From positions 19,983,384 through 20,047,383 of the forward strand of contig OX388317.1 of assembly GCA_947579605.1 (NCBI GenBank): a stretch of DNA of 64,000 bases, read 5' to 3'. This stretch comes from Athripsodes cinereus. Lineage: Eukaryota; Arthropoda; Insecta; Trichoptera; Leptoceridae. The notes below the pieces were generated by a model. It did no database searches. It had not been told where the DNA came from and saw nothing but the letters and a program-made list of their open reading frames with translations. Positions 24,905-35,517 of this stretch are shown here, in pieces (within the stretch, counting starts at the first letter, position 1; each line of letters opens with the position of its first letter). The position numbers were made by a program, and so were the translations under genes.

Positions 24905-25015
24905 ACAGCGTTACCTTATTTATTAGTTCCCCAGACAGAATTTGAAACCGCAACCCATACTTTTCGTGAGATATGCTTTGTACAATTGAGCAATCGAGCG
25001 ACATACTGAAGGCTT
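24905..25015 (-). repeat. tRNA-like SINE head, weak
   Basis: The minus strand reads TCGATTGCTCAATTG (A-box-like) and later GGTTTCAAATTC (B-box-like, one extra T). No cloverleaf closes properly. A degraded tRNA-derived SINE is the simplest reading. Confidence 0.35.
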
Positions 25016-25044
25016 AAAAACTCTGTGACATCAAGATCATCGAG

Positions 25045-25150
25045 AAGAAACACAATATGTAGTTAACTTCCAAATGACTTTTATTACTTCGCGTACTAGT
25101 ATTCGGAGACTCTCGACTCCATCATCAGGCGATTAGTAAAATGTGACATC
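25045..25150 (-). mobile_element. Penelope-like terminal fragment
   Basis: AACACAATATGTAGTTAACT, then TTACTTCGCG and a hammerhead-like motif. The sequence is about 85% shared with 50545..50650, defining a family. No coding sequence is attached. Confidence 0.6.
25089..25132 (-). ncRNA. Hammerhead-like motif, CUGAUGA core
   Basis: Minus strand: stem I TCGC/GCGA, core CTGATGA, extra T, stem II GGAG/CTCC, GAA, self-complementary stem III TACTAGTA, then C at the predicted cleavage point. All elements of a hammerhead are present. The 15.1-16.1 pair is U-A rather than A-U. Confidence 0.7.
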
Positions 25151-25993
25151 AACCAAATGTCTACAATTGTCCTAATGTCCTAAAGAGAACACATATTTCA
25201 GATGATTTACATAATTTGTCATATTGACATATAAACGAATTTGTAAAAGTACGGTATCCAACTAATCGATGATAAAAATGCCATCAACGTGTACAGCGCT
25301 TTTACAGGCATGTAGGTAAGTTTTTATTTGTTTACAAAAAAGGTGATTTTTTTCTCTGGAAATCAATTTACTTTCCTCGCTACCCAGTTTCAACCCTTCG
25401 TTGTTGTCAAACCCCAATAATAAAATGATGAACAGGCGACATCAAAAGGGTTGTCACTGACGTCAGCGTTCAAAGACTTAACTTTTTTTGCAGTACATTT
25501 TTCCGTCAGAATCTCTGTATTGAAAAAAAAACAGGAATTTTGGATATTGAAAGGTTTTTTTATGTTCGTCAATCTTATATTAATCTACAATCAATCTTCT
25601 TTTTACGGAAAAATTGTGAATTCCTATGTAGTGTAAGATTTTTTTTCTTAAAAATAGCCCGTTCTGAATTCAGATGATTTTGTTAAGGACTGTCCTTAGA
25701 CAGTATCAAAGGTGCTGATGAAGTGTGTAGTCTTTAGATTGCTCCTGAAGATGATAATTAAAAGTAAAAGTAAAATAAGTTTAAATAGAGAGTTTCACAA
25801 ATATAGTGCAAGAAAAATAAATAGTATAAGATTACCAATGAGAAAAAAGCACAATCCCAAAACTCACTCTACAAATCATTGAAGCTGTATAATGAAATAC
25901 CAGAAAATATTAAAAGTTTAAGTTCAATAAAAAAATTAAATTGGAATTAAGAAAATATATTATCAACACTTGAATTTAAGAAGATATTTTATG
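25150..25993. other. AT-rich DNA without a gene
   Basis: Nothing recognisable beyond a CTGATGA at 25713..25719 that lacks the rest of a hammerhead. Confidence 0.5.
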
Positions 25994-26221
25994 TATGTAT
26001 ATATATATATATATATATATANNNNNNNNNNNNNNNNNNNNNNNNNNNNNNNNNNNNNNNNNNNNNNNNNNNNNNNNNNNNNNNNNNNNNNNNNNNNNNN
26101 NNNNNNNNNNNNNNNNNNNNNNNNNNNNNNNNNNNNNNNNNNNNNNNNNNNNNNNNNNNNNNNNNNNNNNNNNNNNNNNNNNNNNNNNNNNNNNNNNNNN
26201 NNNNNNNNNNNNNNNNNNNNN
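25994..26221. other. (AT)n run and 200-base assembly gap
   Basis: An alternating TA run (about 25995..26021) leads directly into exactly 200 N (26022..26221). The round number suggests a placeholder of unknown true size. Confidence 0.95.
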
Positions 26222-26339
26222 AAAGAAATGTCCTAATAATAATAATGGAATAATGTTTTTGAATTCACTGTGAATATTTCTTTTATTTATACATGAGAAT
26301 TCATATTTTCTTAATTTCAAATCAAAATAAGCCCATTCA

Positions 26340-26445
26340 AATCAAAATAAGAGGACAACTTGCATGTTTCTTACATGCAGCTGGTCTGCTGGCTACCCCA
26401 CTTGTGGGATATGCCGTGATGGTATAGTAGTAGTAGTAGTAATAA
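26340..26445 (-). repeat. Dispersed (GTA)-end repeat with clean (TAG)n tail
   Basis: AGGACAACTTGCATGTTTCT, CTGGCTACCCCACTTGTGGG, ATGCCGTGATGGTA and then (TAG)n at 26424..26441. This copy best shows the family's end. Confidence 0.8.
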
Positions 26446-26478
26446 GCCCATTTTGAGATAAAATACAATCTGTATGTC

Positions 26479-26503
26479 ATAATGAGGTGGTCAGTGGTCT
26501 ATA
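26479..26503 (+). repeat. tRNA-like SINE head, left stub
   Basis: ATAATGAGGTGGTCAGTGGT, then CTATA, resembles the start of the tRNA-Lys-like SINE head at 35418. It is interrupted by the MITE that follows. Confidence 0.4.
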
Positions 26504-26784
26504 AGGGTGAAAACACGAAGAAAGCAGATTGCCTGCTTTACGTTGCCTATATCTACCGGCGCTGATCGACGCAAAGAATTGTTCCATGCATTTTAATGAA
26601 CATGCGCATAGTAAAAGCAGGTACCTACTCGCCGATCGGCGCGGACTGCCGGCGCAGGCAAATTTACCGGAATGAATCAAACATTGTTTTGCGTGAAAAC
26701 ACAAAGAGAGCAAGTTGCCTGATTGAGGCACCCGGCGCAGCGATTCAAAAAGCAGCAAAACTGCTTTCTATGTGTCTTCACCCT
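26504..26784. mobile_element. 281-bp MITE with ~25-bp terminal inverted repeats
   Basis: Ends AGGGTGAAAACACGAAGAAA and, reversed, AGGGTGAAGACACATAGAAA, both continuing GCAG. ATA flanks both sides (26501..26503 and 26785..26787) and may be a 3-bp duplication; a TA duplication is also possible, so the superfamily is open. It is GC-richer than its surroundings, with no transposase. Confidence 0.75.
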
Positions 26785-26787
26785 ATA

Positions 26788-26895
26788 GCAACGAGGTGAT
26801 CAATTGCCTATAAGACGACAAGATAATCAGTAGTCTAATGGTAGAATCTCGAACGGTTGATCAATCGTGAGATCCAAGGTTCGAATACCTACTTT
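26788..26895 (+). repeat. tRNA-derived SINE head
   Basis: GCAACGAGGTGATCAATTGC, then a second start, CAGTAGTCTAATGGTAGAAT (A box), an anticodon-arm-like GGTTGATCAATCG, and GGTTCGAATACC (B box, 26878..26889). The promoter boxes are well spaced. T-stem pairing is imperfect, so it is not a functional tRNA. Confidence 0.6.
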
Positions 26896-26899
26896 CCGT

Positions 26900-27635
26900 A
26901 CTGATCTAGTTCACTTTACAATACATTCATTTTAAAAACTGTGATTATAAGTGGCATATTCAAATACAGATTTATAACAAAAAAACAAACTTAATCAGTT
27001 AGGTACCTACAAGTTTTGATCGAAGTCAAAATATATGGTCTTCTTCATGACGCTTTATAATAACTGCCTTTTACAAAATTTTCAAAAAATTACAGAATAG
27101 AGTGAGAGTCCAATTATTTGCCGAAAGCTTCATGAAGCATTTATTGTATTTGCTCTTCGATATTTGATTTTCATTTGAATAAAAAGAAACCATTAGTGAA
27201 AATAACGAATAATGTTAAATCCACAGGAGCTTGTTAAATGCATAGCTACGGTCTGAATGTGTTAATATCATAAACGTTTTTCACATTCATAAGTTTTGTG
27301 AAGCTGACTCACAATATTCATCTTCATCTATCTATTACATCATGCCATTTCCTACACGTGAGATAACCAGTTGACTCATTTTTCAACTTATGTAATTAAA
27401 TAGTTTTCATTCTTGAATATTATAGTCTTATTCAATGTTCATCCTATTTTTTTATTTCTTTTTTCGTTTATTCATTCATTAGTGAATCTATTCTTCGTTT
27501 ATATATTCGTGGATTACTTGACAATAAATAAATGGATTTGCATTGGTTTGAAAATTTGGTAATTACAAATTTACACAGAGGGTTTCTGCATCCATTTTAT
27601 TTTGGATACACCTTTAGGTATCTGAGATTCTGATT
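26900..27635. other. AT-rich DNA, one repeat fragment
   Basis: A short piece of the dispersed repeat at about 27340..27400 (CATGCCATTTCCTACACGTG). Otherwise nothing recognisable. Confidence 0.45.
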
Positions 27636-27734
27636 TAATTTATTTTTTATAGAAAACACTTTCACAGATTTTTGAAGTACAGTATAACTACGATTGTTCA
27701 CTTACCACTTTCAATAGTTCAGGGTCGTTTTCGT

Positions 27735-27752
27735 GCCCCACGTTGGGCGCCA
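27735..27752 (-). other. Primer binding site for tRNA-Lys
   Basis: The plus strand reads GCCCCACGTTGGGCGCCA. As I recall, this is the 3' end of insect tRNA-Lys(CUU) with CCA, so the minus strand is an 18-nt perfect binding site. A second TGGGCGCCA, 27816..27824, lies inside the LTR. Confidence 0.75.
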
Positions 27753-28134
27753 TTTATAACACCAGTTATTTCCTCCCTTATGGGGAGAGCAGAGAGACAA
27801 TACTTAATTCACTTTTGGGCGCCAGGTGTAGTCCCTGAAGGGGTACACCGAGAGAATTAAACAATAAACACTATGAACTATGAACACTTTTATTTACAAC
27901 TTAACACTATTTACATATACCTATACATTGAAACCTTCTGAATACCATACTAAAAATATACCACAATAAAACTACTACACTGATCCTATAACAATTAACC
28001 AACACTGAGTAACGCGGCAGAGAGGACACCTCCAATCCCCGGATCTTTACTGCAGGACATGGAACTAAACAAGGAGGATCAGAGGAACACTGCTCCGTTG
28101 TGGACTCCGCTAGAGTCCCAACGACCAGCAGGTA

Positions 28135-28370
28135 AGGAATGCACCACCTAACCGTCTGTGATGGCACAGTACAGCAGGTGACCAGCATATAGGTAGTGGT
28201 TTTGGGATGCTATACCTCACTAGGAAGAACAAGCATGTAGGAATGCACCACCTAACCGATCGTGATGGCACAGCACGGCAGGTGACCAGCATATAGGTAT
28301 AGGTATGACAGGAATGCACCACCTAACTGCCTGTGATAGCACAGTACAGCAGGTGACCAGCATATAGGTA
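28135..28370. repeat. Three imperfect ~61-bp repeats inside the LTR
   Basis: Units at 28135..28195, 28239..28298 and 28310..28370 each begin AGGAATGCACCACCTAAC and end GGTGACCAGCATATAGGTA. They differ by a few substitutions and by the spacers between them. They may be a transcriptional or structural module of the LTR. Confidence 0.85.
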
Positions 28371-28707
28371 TAGGGAGGACCTAGGCCCAGGATGGGCCGA
28401 GGCGATCTGCCGTTTGTATGAAGTGTTCCTGTTTATATACCCTTTCAGCAGTAAGGAACAGCTGATCGTAGCCTTGGTGGTGGATGTCACGATGGAGGGG
28501 GATGTACCTTGGCCTTGGACTCCGCCTTCCTATTTCCGGTTAGATTGTTCTGGAAGGTTCTAGAAGGTTCGCGAACATTCCATCGATGAGACATCTATCG
28601 GCAAATCGGGTGACTAATACGTACTTCCTGTGTTTGGGTAGCGGCTGCTAGTTGAATCCGGCGGGTGATATTATTATTATGCCATATAAAAATTACGTGG
28701 TGTTACA

Positions 28708-31199
28708 GTTTTTATTTATTTACATTATGGCGTAGATGCAATGTCCTAGAATTAAAATTCGTTTATTTTCTCAAATAAGCATAAAAATCAAATACAGTTC
28801 AAATATCCATATGCCAATAAAACTAATGCCTCTTTGCCATCTCACTAGGCCAAAGCCTGTGTCGAGGCTGACAGTACAATCAGTAACATATGTGCAAAAA
28901 ACAAATTAAGACATCATAATAAACATATTAGATACAACACACCAATAGACTACATTATAGAGATCAGAAAATATTTGTTTATACATAGATCAGTAGCAAT
29001 ATTATAGAGAGAAATAAAAACTTGTTAGAGAATAGATAATAAATTGGTGCAGGAAATTTATCGATGATGAAGAAAAATAATCATTGTCAAATCAATTATT
29101 GATCAACTTCACTTTCATGTTGTCCAATAATAAAAACTGACTGATCTTTTCTCGTAATGAATCTAGCTCTCATAAATATATCATTTCTCAGAATGTTATA
29201 TTGCGATAATGAGAATGTTTAATGACAATATTATAGTAATTTCATGTTATTTTCTATTTCTCACGTAATGCTTTTTCAGATATATAAAAACCACATTTGT
29301 TCAAAATAATATTCCACATAGACTACTAGTTTTTCTCCTGCAAGGCTCCAATAACCTAAGTCTGTTGCAGATCTCAAAAAGTGAAAAGTCTTTGACGCAC
29401 TTTCAAAGGTTTTTCATCAGTTTCATAATACAATAATATACACAGTACAACAGTAGGTTATACAAATAATAATGCTTTTAAAGCATGTAATTGGATCCTG
29501 TTGGCTTTGTACTAGTATAAGGGAATCAACAAAGCTAACAATATTATATATACTAACTCGTATTATTATTTTAAGTATGAAAAACCAAAAGCTTACTTTA
29601 AAAATAATGATAATACAATTTATTTATAGACATACATACTCAGTTTGTATAAGTTTGTATTTATTCTATTATTCTTTAGTTGGAAAAAAATGATGATGCC
29701 TATTTTTTCCAGATATGATGTGATTTTTTTTATGACAAGTAATTTTTCACAGAAATAAATCTAATATCTCTATGGTTAATAAATATAAAGTAAAATACAT
29801 TAATTCAACATATTTGAAAGGTGTGTACATGTACAACACTAAACAAAATATATTTACTTTGGATCCATCTTTGAACATATGACTCACTCATATTCTACCA
29901 TTCCCTTCTGTTCTGGATTTGCTGCATTTACTTTCTTTCAGCGATCTTTCTTGCATTATCATCCGATCATTTCAAAATCATAAAAAATATTAATTATAAA
30001 TTAATAGCTCAAAGTAGTTTATTGCATTTTTTAACCATATTTGCCATCTGGTGTCCTGTGTATGAACTAGTAATATTTAACATTATTCTATATTCTAAAA
30101 GTAAATGATAATTCTTCTTTCTGAAGAGCTTTTTTGGTAAGAACACCAACAATGGGTCCATTAACAACGATAATGAGCTTGATACGGATAAGGATTAAAT
30201 TTGTTTCGTAGAATTTATGGAGTAATCTTAAGAAAAACGGATAATACGTGTGCTTTCAGAGCTCTCTTTGTAAATAAGGCATTAGGATCTATCAATCTTA
30301 GAACTTTTATGAAGAAAAAGGAAACGTTTTTTTATTGTTAAAATCTTATATTCAGAAATTTCTACACACTAAAGCGTATATTATTTATGTCCTTACATAT
30401 TTAGTCCAGAATTTATTTATTTTTTTATTTAGTTATACGGCTAATGCCTTTTACAGGATATAGAGAAAATAATAATACATTTCACTTAAACTTAAAAGCT
30501 ATACAAATAATAACTTAATTGAATAATAATAATAAGAATTGTCAAACTATTTGACTTCAAATAATTGAAGAATAACATTTTTTGTAATCCTCTGAGTGAC
30601 ATGTTAATCTGGAAAGTCCAGGAAATTATCTTTTCACGTAAAATGAAAGTAAGTTTTTTTTGGCGAAAGATTTTTTAAAACATATCTTACAATTTTTATT
30701 TGTATTTTTTTTTTGTAATTGTTGAAGATTTTGGTAAGTTATTTTATTCATGCATGAAATTATAGATTTAATTTCTATTCGTATAAATTTTACTTGTACT
30801 GTAATAACAGAATTTTCAAAATATATACATATGTTAAAAGGACAATTTTTGTAGAGGTTACAATAGTGGAATTATGAGAAGAATATTCCATTCCTGGCTA
30901 TACGTTCGTTAACTAGTGATTTTGGGTGAAAGTTTACCTATACTTCAAGCCATACAAAAAGTAAAATTAAAATAACTAGGGAGAAAATTATTGTTTCTGT
31001 CTGAATCATTTAAAATCAAGTAACTCAGAGCATTCACAAACTTTAAAGTGTTCGAAACATGCTTATCTTTTTTATTATATTTAATCAAATGCCTTTAATT
31101 GAATAAAATAATGAAAATATATTTTAGAGTAAAAGTAACAATCCATCTGTTTAAGTTACCTTTAAAAAAATAAAGAGGTTTTGGGAGCTATGAATGTAA
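28708..31199. other. AT-rich DNA with probable LINE tails
   Basis: 28730..28870 reads on the minus strand CAGCCTCGACACAGGCTTTG, then an AGATGGCAAAGAGGC stretch and an AATAAAC, and looks like a LINE 3' UTR. 29395..29425 contains an isolated CTGATGA with GAAA nearby. No gene is visible. Confidence 0.4.
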
Positions 31200-31222
31200 C
31201 TATATATATATATATATATATT
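31200..31222. repeat. (TA)n microsatellite
   Basis: Perfect alternating TA of about 11 units. Confidence 0.95.
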
Positions 31223-31699
31223 ACTGCATATTTCGATATTCAATTTATTTTATAGAGAAGCACCAACCCAAAAAGTGTTCAGTTGAAGAGGTATGTGATG
31301 ATAATATTATTATTATATCGAAAGGTAAATGAGTGGAAATGGTAAATTACTATGTATTTTTATATCTCTATACGTAAATACTGTAAAATATTATGATTTT
31401 ACCTTTCGTCAGCAAAATTCCTAAGTGGAGTGACGTCTGATTAAAAAAAATGGGAACCACTTGTCAATTTGCATCGTAACTACAATTATCGCGTTATTCA
31501 GTTAACGAATATTCAAATGTGTAAATTATTATGAGCGTGTATTGAAAACGTTCAGTATCCAAGTACTTATATTAATCCTGATCGTCAATGTCCTAATCAT
31601 CTCTGAAATTTCTTAAGTTCCTGGATGACTTATGTTATGAATTTTTTGACACAATTGGATGTCGGGAACTAGATTTTACTTACTAGAAGTGTAGATGTT

Positions 31700-32245
31700 A
31701 ATCATATTTTGAACCAGTCTAGATTAATCATCCAAATTGATCACACTCACTGAAAGTCAACGTACTTGAATAGGTATTACTAAACTAGGTATAAACACAG
31801 AGGAATTGAGAATGTTGCCTAGGTTTAAAGAGTACTCTTAACCTAGCCTTAAGTCGATTCATAAGCGTCGAAACTCTGTGTCATGTACTCCTAAGGAAGT
31901 TCACATATTTTGTATGTGTATCACAAACAACATACTTACCTAGTTAATATCTATTCAAATCATAATTCATAAACAATCAAAACACTTATATTTTCACCAT
32001 ATTTATTCAAACTCTAACGTTTTCGCCCACTTCAATGGGCATTCTCAAGAGTACTGAAACAGTAAAATGTCCCCTACAAAAATTGAAGGTGGTCACAGAG
32101 AGGGGAGAGGGGTGGGTGCAGGGACTGAAGTAGAAGAGTGGGGAGTGGTATTGGTAGGTACAACATTCAAATAGGTTGACTATCAGTGAGTGTAATCAAT
32201 TTGGGATTATTTATCTAGAGTGATTCAAAATATGATTCCTGGATG
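31700..32245. mobile_element. Inverted-repeat element with ~68-bp arms
   Basis: The left arm 31700..31767 (AATCATATTTTGAACCAGTC...CACTGAAAGTCAAC) is matched in reverse by 32173..32245 (GTTGACTATCAGTGAGTGTA...). The arms are about 85% identical. It encloses a PLE fragment at 31995..32060 and a GC-richer, G-rich stretch at 32095..32155. There is no coding frame. Ends and target duplication are not resolved. Confidence 0.55.
32011..32052 (-). ncRNA. Hammerhead-like motif, U3-A8 type, perfect stem II
   Basis: Minus strand: stem I ACTC/GAGT, core TTGAGAA (C3 to U with G8 to A), extra T, stem II GCCCA/TGGGC with loop TTGAAG, GAA, self-complementary AACGTT, then A at the predicted cleavage point. 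Stem II is fully paired. Confidence 0.7.
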
Positions 32246-32469
32246 ACGTTAATTAAGAGAATTTATGACCCGCTTATTAGTATTCCGACAAAAAATATAT
32301 ACCTACTAGAGATATGTTGAGTGGTTCTCTCGTTCCCGGATCTGATATTTTTGTATTTATTCTCCGATAAATGTATGTAGTTCTTCTTCTATTTAACCTC
32401 AACAGATCACCCAGGGGTTGGACATAATAATTGGATTTAACTTCGGTTCTAACAGAACGGAAGAATTCG

Positions 32470-32645
32470 GAAGAAGCAACAGCGATAATGTATTATTTAT
32501 TAATTTTATTCTTCACTGTATATTGTTTACAATAATACAAATTAACATAGAAAATATCATTTATACAATTAAATGTACAGAGGGCGAGTTTATCGCTAAA
32601 ATGCGATGTCTTTCAACTAACCCGGTATGATAACTTCATGAAGAT
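32470..32645 (-). mobile_element. LINE 3' tail with GCGAT hairpin
   Basis: Minus strand: GGGTTAGTTGAAAGACATCG, then CATTTTAGCGATAAACTCGC and CCTCTGTACATTTAATTGTA, nearly the same as 57705..57770. It ends in TAATAAATAATACATTATCG. Confidence 0.65.
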
Positions 32646-33270
32646 TTCAGGCTCTCTGATCACCCAAAGAGATGCAAAAAATAGTTTAATGGAAAAGAGA
32701 AAAAACGACTAAGCAAATACATTTGAAGTACAAACAAGAAGTTTAAAGATTCAATTGAAATATTATAAGATAACTGTTCCTAATTACGGTGTGCAATATA
32801 TATGTATTTGGTGTATACTTCATGTTTGAGTAACACTTCGATGATTGACGTTTTAAATTTGTTACACAATTATCAAGGATAGATTGTACTCGTTTATAAG
32901 AGTACTCAACGCCGGCGATAACAGAGACTGTAACTGAATATAATAATCTCGTAAATATGAAATATTTTCAAAGTTACTTTGTTACATACTCAACGACCAT
33001 TGCTCACCAGTCTTTACTATAATATGACAGCACATACATGAATATACCGCCTCCCATAATATCACCCAAATGTCTATCTATCTTTTTTATGTCGACACTA
33101 AAATGATGAATACGATAGAAAATATTCTGTAACATAAAAAGAGGTAGGGTAGAAAAAATATTTTAGTTCACAAATTTTCCACCATTGGTGCTAGTAGTAG
33201 AAAAGTAAGGTAGGTACTATCGGTTATTCTTTATCTATGTACGACATTCTTTTTCTATTATCTACTTACA

Positions 33271-33525
33271 TATCGATGGTATAGCGCACAGATGTGGTAA
33301 GTGCAGTTTTTACCGAAAATGAGTTATTATACGCATGCGAATCTATATCATCTGAAGTATGTTCTTTAGGAATATTATTGCGTAACTCTGTGTCATTCAC
33401 GAGATATTTAACAAAAACTATGTGTGGTTAGTACTAAATTGTATAGCATCTCAAACTTTCAACATTGATTAGCTCAAAACTATGAAAACTGCACTTACCA
33501 CATCTGTGCGCTATGCCATCGATAT
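33271..33525. mobile_element. MITE with 41-bp terminal inverted repeats
   Basis: Arms 33271..33311 and 33485..33525 are inverted copies with one mismatch (TATCGATGGTATAGCGCACA and onward). A TA duplication at the outer edges would fit Tc1/mariner, but the palindromic ATCGAT at the border makes the true end ambiguous. 255 bp, no coding capacity. Confidence 0.75.
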
Positions 33526-33654
33526 ACGTTATAGCATCTCCTACTGGCGAGGAGCTAATTCAACTGTACGAAATAAACGAACATATTTACTTCTTTATTC
33601 GATTGAAAAACATTCATAGTGATTTGCATATCTTATTCCTTAAATGTATTGGCT

Positions 33655-33895
33655 ATATACTCACACCGCATTCCATATGGGGTAGGCAGAGAGAACACTA
33701 CATCCTTACAAACTTCTTTCGCTTCTTCTGCACTTATGCAATTTTTGACGTACGCACGTCATTTTCTCTTACCGAAGACACAAACGTCCTTAAAAATTTA
33801 ATCCACGGACCGGATTCTCGGACGCCTGCGTATCCTCCCACCTCCTCTTTCAGATGAATATTATATCCTCTTTGTCATCCTTCTCTCATCCGTAT
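33655..33895 (-). mobile_element. Degenerate LINE 3' end
   Basis: GGGGTAGGCAGAGAGAACAC and CTTCTTTCGCTTCTTCTGCA resemble the family with the intact terminus at 7919..8075. The minus-strand frame is broken. Confidence 0.45.
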
Positions 33896-33933
33896 CTATT
33901 GTTAAAAAATCATAAAATATATTAGCTATATCG

Positions 33934-34055
33934 AGTTCGTCGGTAGAGTCTCGGCCTCGTGAACAAGGGGTCCTTGGTTCGATCGATTGCTTACTGTGAA
34001 AGGTGTATAAGGTTTTATTTGGGTTTATAACAACACCCATATATATCTTTAAAAG
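33934..34055 (+). repeat. tRNA-derived SINE, deleted copy
   Basis: Same family as 52679..52860. The A-box segment is lost by a deletion between two GTAG repeats (CGGTAG then AGTC), and a second deletion removes the end of the tRNA head. It keeps GGTTCGATC and the body TACTGTGAAAGGTGTATAAG. Confidence 0.7.
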
Positions 34056-34061
34056 AAAAAT

Positions 34062-34225
34062 CATCTATAATTCAGTGATAAGGCTTGCCACCTATCTTGA
34101 ACGTCTTATATTTTTATTTGCATGCTGAGGACAAGTTGCATGTTTATCACTTGCAGTTAATCCGCTGGCTACCTTACTTGTGGCTTATGCCGTGATGATA
34201 GAGTAGTAATGGTGGTACTAGTTTT
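34062..34225 (-). repeat. Dispersed (GTA)-end repeat
   Basis: TCAGTGATAAGGCTTGCCAC, GAGGACAAGTTGCATGTTTA, ACTTGTGGCTTATGCCGTGA, ending in AGTAGTAATGGTGG. Nearly full length. Directly follows the deleted SINE. Confidence 0.75.
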
Positions 34226-34659
34226 TCAGGCTGTTGTAAAAAGTGAACAGAACATAATATAGTTGATAAATTTGACAGGGTAGTATTCGACTCAGTTTTT
34301 TGATATTATTTCACCCATGAGAATTCATGAAAATAGTAATATTGTGATGAATAGTTCCTCTGGGTTATAATTTCAGTAAAAATACGGATAAAATATGGCG
34401 CGATAAGAATAATATGGCTTGTAAAATATTTACAAGAAGCTATCTACTTTTACCAATTACTTTTTATTTATTATATTACTCATTTAATATAACGGATCCC
34501 TTGTGAATGAAGATGAATAATCGAATGTCCTAACGTAGTTTTTTTTAAAAAAGGAACATTAATCTTGTTTTCAAATTGATCATTATTAATCGAAATACTT
34601 TCTATCTGCACTTATTCCAACGTTTTTCACTATTATTATTTTTCAAAGAAAAATGGCCT

Positions 34660-34750
34660 TTTCAAATTGTCCACAATACAAGATTAATATCTTAGTTTGG
34701 GACAAGCTTAAATTGTGTAAATTGTCCATATATTTGTTACGTTATTTCAG
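34660..34750 (+). repeat. SINE body fragment, TTAGTTTGGGAC family
   Basis: CACAATACAAGATTAATATC, then TTAGTTTGGGACAAGC and TTGTCCATATATTTGTTACG match the body of the SINE at 54776..54978. Confidence 0.6.
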
Positions 34751-35222
34751 AAAGTAAGGAATGTCAACGGGAATAGGTGGATTAATTTATTGTTGTTTGC
34801 GGAAGCATGTTTCCACTTTGCGCTCCCGAGAGGACCGTCAAAAAGAGAAAAATATAAAAATTAATAACCTTTTAGTCAGCTAACAACAATATAGGTTTCT
34901 AAAACGTTTTTTCAACAAAATAATACCCATTCGCGATGCTGAACTGAATTATTAGACAGTATACTATATACAGTAATGTTGTTCTCCCAAAAAATTACAA
35001 TATCTTGTAAACATTAAATTTAATATTTTCTGCGTAATGATTTCTTATGGATTTATAAAACACAATTCAAATATCAAAATAAATTGGATAAGAATAGAAT
35101 ATGGAATGTAAATAATTTATTTAATGGTCAGGAACATTTTTTCAATTATAATATGTTTTTACAGATAGATATATGATAAAATTAATATTTTGTCTCATGG
35201 GTACTAACTAACTATTACATCT

Positions 35223-35260
35223 AACTATTACATGGGTACAGACGTACCCATGTAATAGTT
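35223..35260. repeat. Perfect 17-bp-arm palindrome
   Basis: AACTATTACATGGGTAC, four bases, then its exact reverse complement. A partial direct copy of the left arm lies just upstream at 35196..35222. Confidence 0.9.
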
Positions 35261-35417
35261 GTTATACGGAGCATTAAATCTTGGAATAAGTCCAAATAAA
35301 ATACTGAAAAATAACAATTTTATTATTATTACTACTACTATTATCAATGGTGTATATAATATCATAAAGCACATTAAACCCAAGTTTATAGTGGATTCGA
35401 CTTTTGTATATTTGCTG

Positions 35418-35500
35418 CAACGAGGTGGTCGATAGCTTGATGGTAAATATATTGGATTTTTAATCGTAATATTAAAGGTTCAAATCCTTACACTTACGAC
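35418..35500 (+). repeat. tRNA-Lys-like SINE head
   Basis: ACGAGGTGGTCGATAGCTTG, an A box TAGCTTGATGG (35433..35443), an anticodon-arm-like GGATTTTTAATC, and a canonical B box GGTTCAAATCC (35477..35487). The arm compares best with tRNA-Lys(UUU), by recall. It is followed by a dispersed-repeat copy starting at 35518, which may be the SINE body or a neighbour. Confidence 0.65.
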
Positions 35501-35517
35501 ACAAGCACAATAAACTT

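Larger units (their letters stand above)
27640..28707 (-). mobile_element. Truncated LTR retrotransposon: one LTR plus leader
   Basis: Minus-strand order: LTR (28707 down to 27755, 953 bp), a two-base gap, a primer binding site (27735..27752), then about 95 bp of leader holding a splice-donor-like GGTAAGTG (about 27699..27706). The LTR termini are TGTAACACC and GGTGTTATA, an imperfect 9-bp inverted pair. No gag or pol follows, so the element is truncated. Confidence 0.7.

Noticed and set aside
25705..25765. CTGATGA and CCTGAAGATGA on the plus strand
   Set aside because: There is no GAA strand or paired stems at the required distances.
25970..26320. Open frames across the N block
   Set aside because: They are artefacts of translating the assembly gap and the AT repeat.
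26821..26889. Functional tRNA gene
   Set aside because: A and B boxes are present, but acceptor and T stems do not pair; it fits a SINE head.
29395..29425. CTGATGA followed by GAAA on the minus strand, as a further hammerhead
   Set aside because: No stem I complement exists around the supposed cleavage point, stem II is only AAA/TTT, and stem III is not self-complementary.
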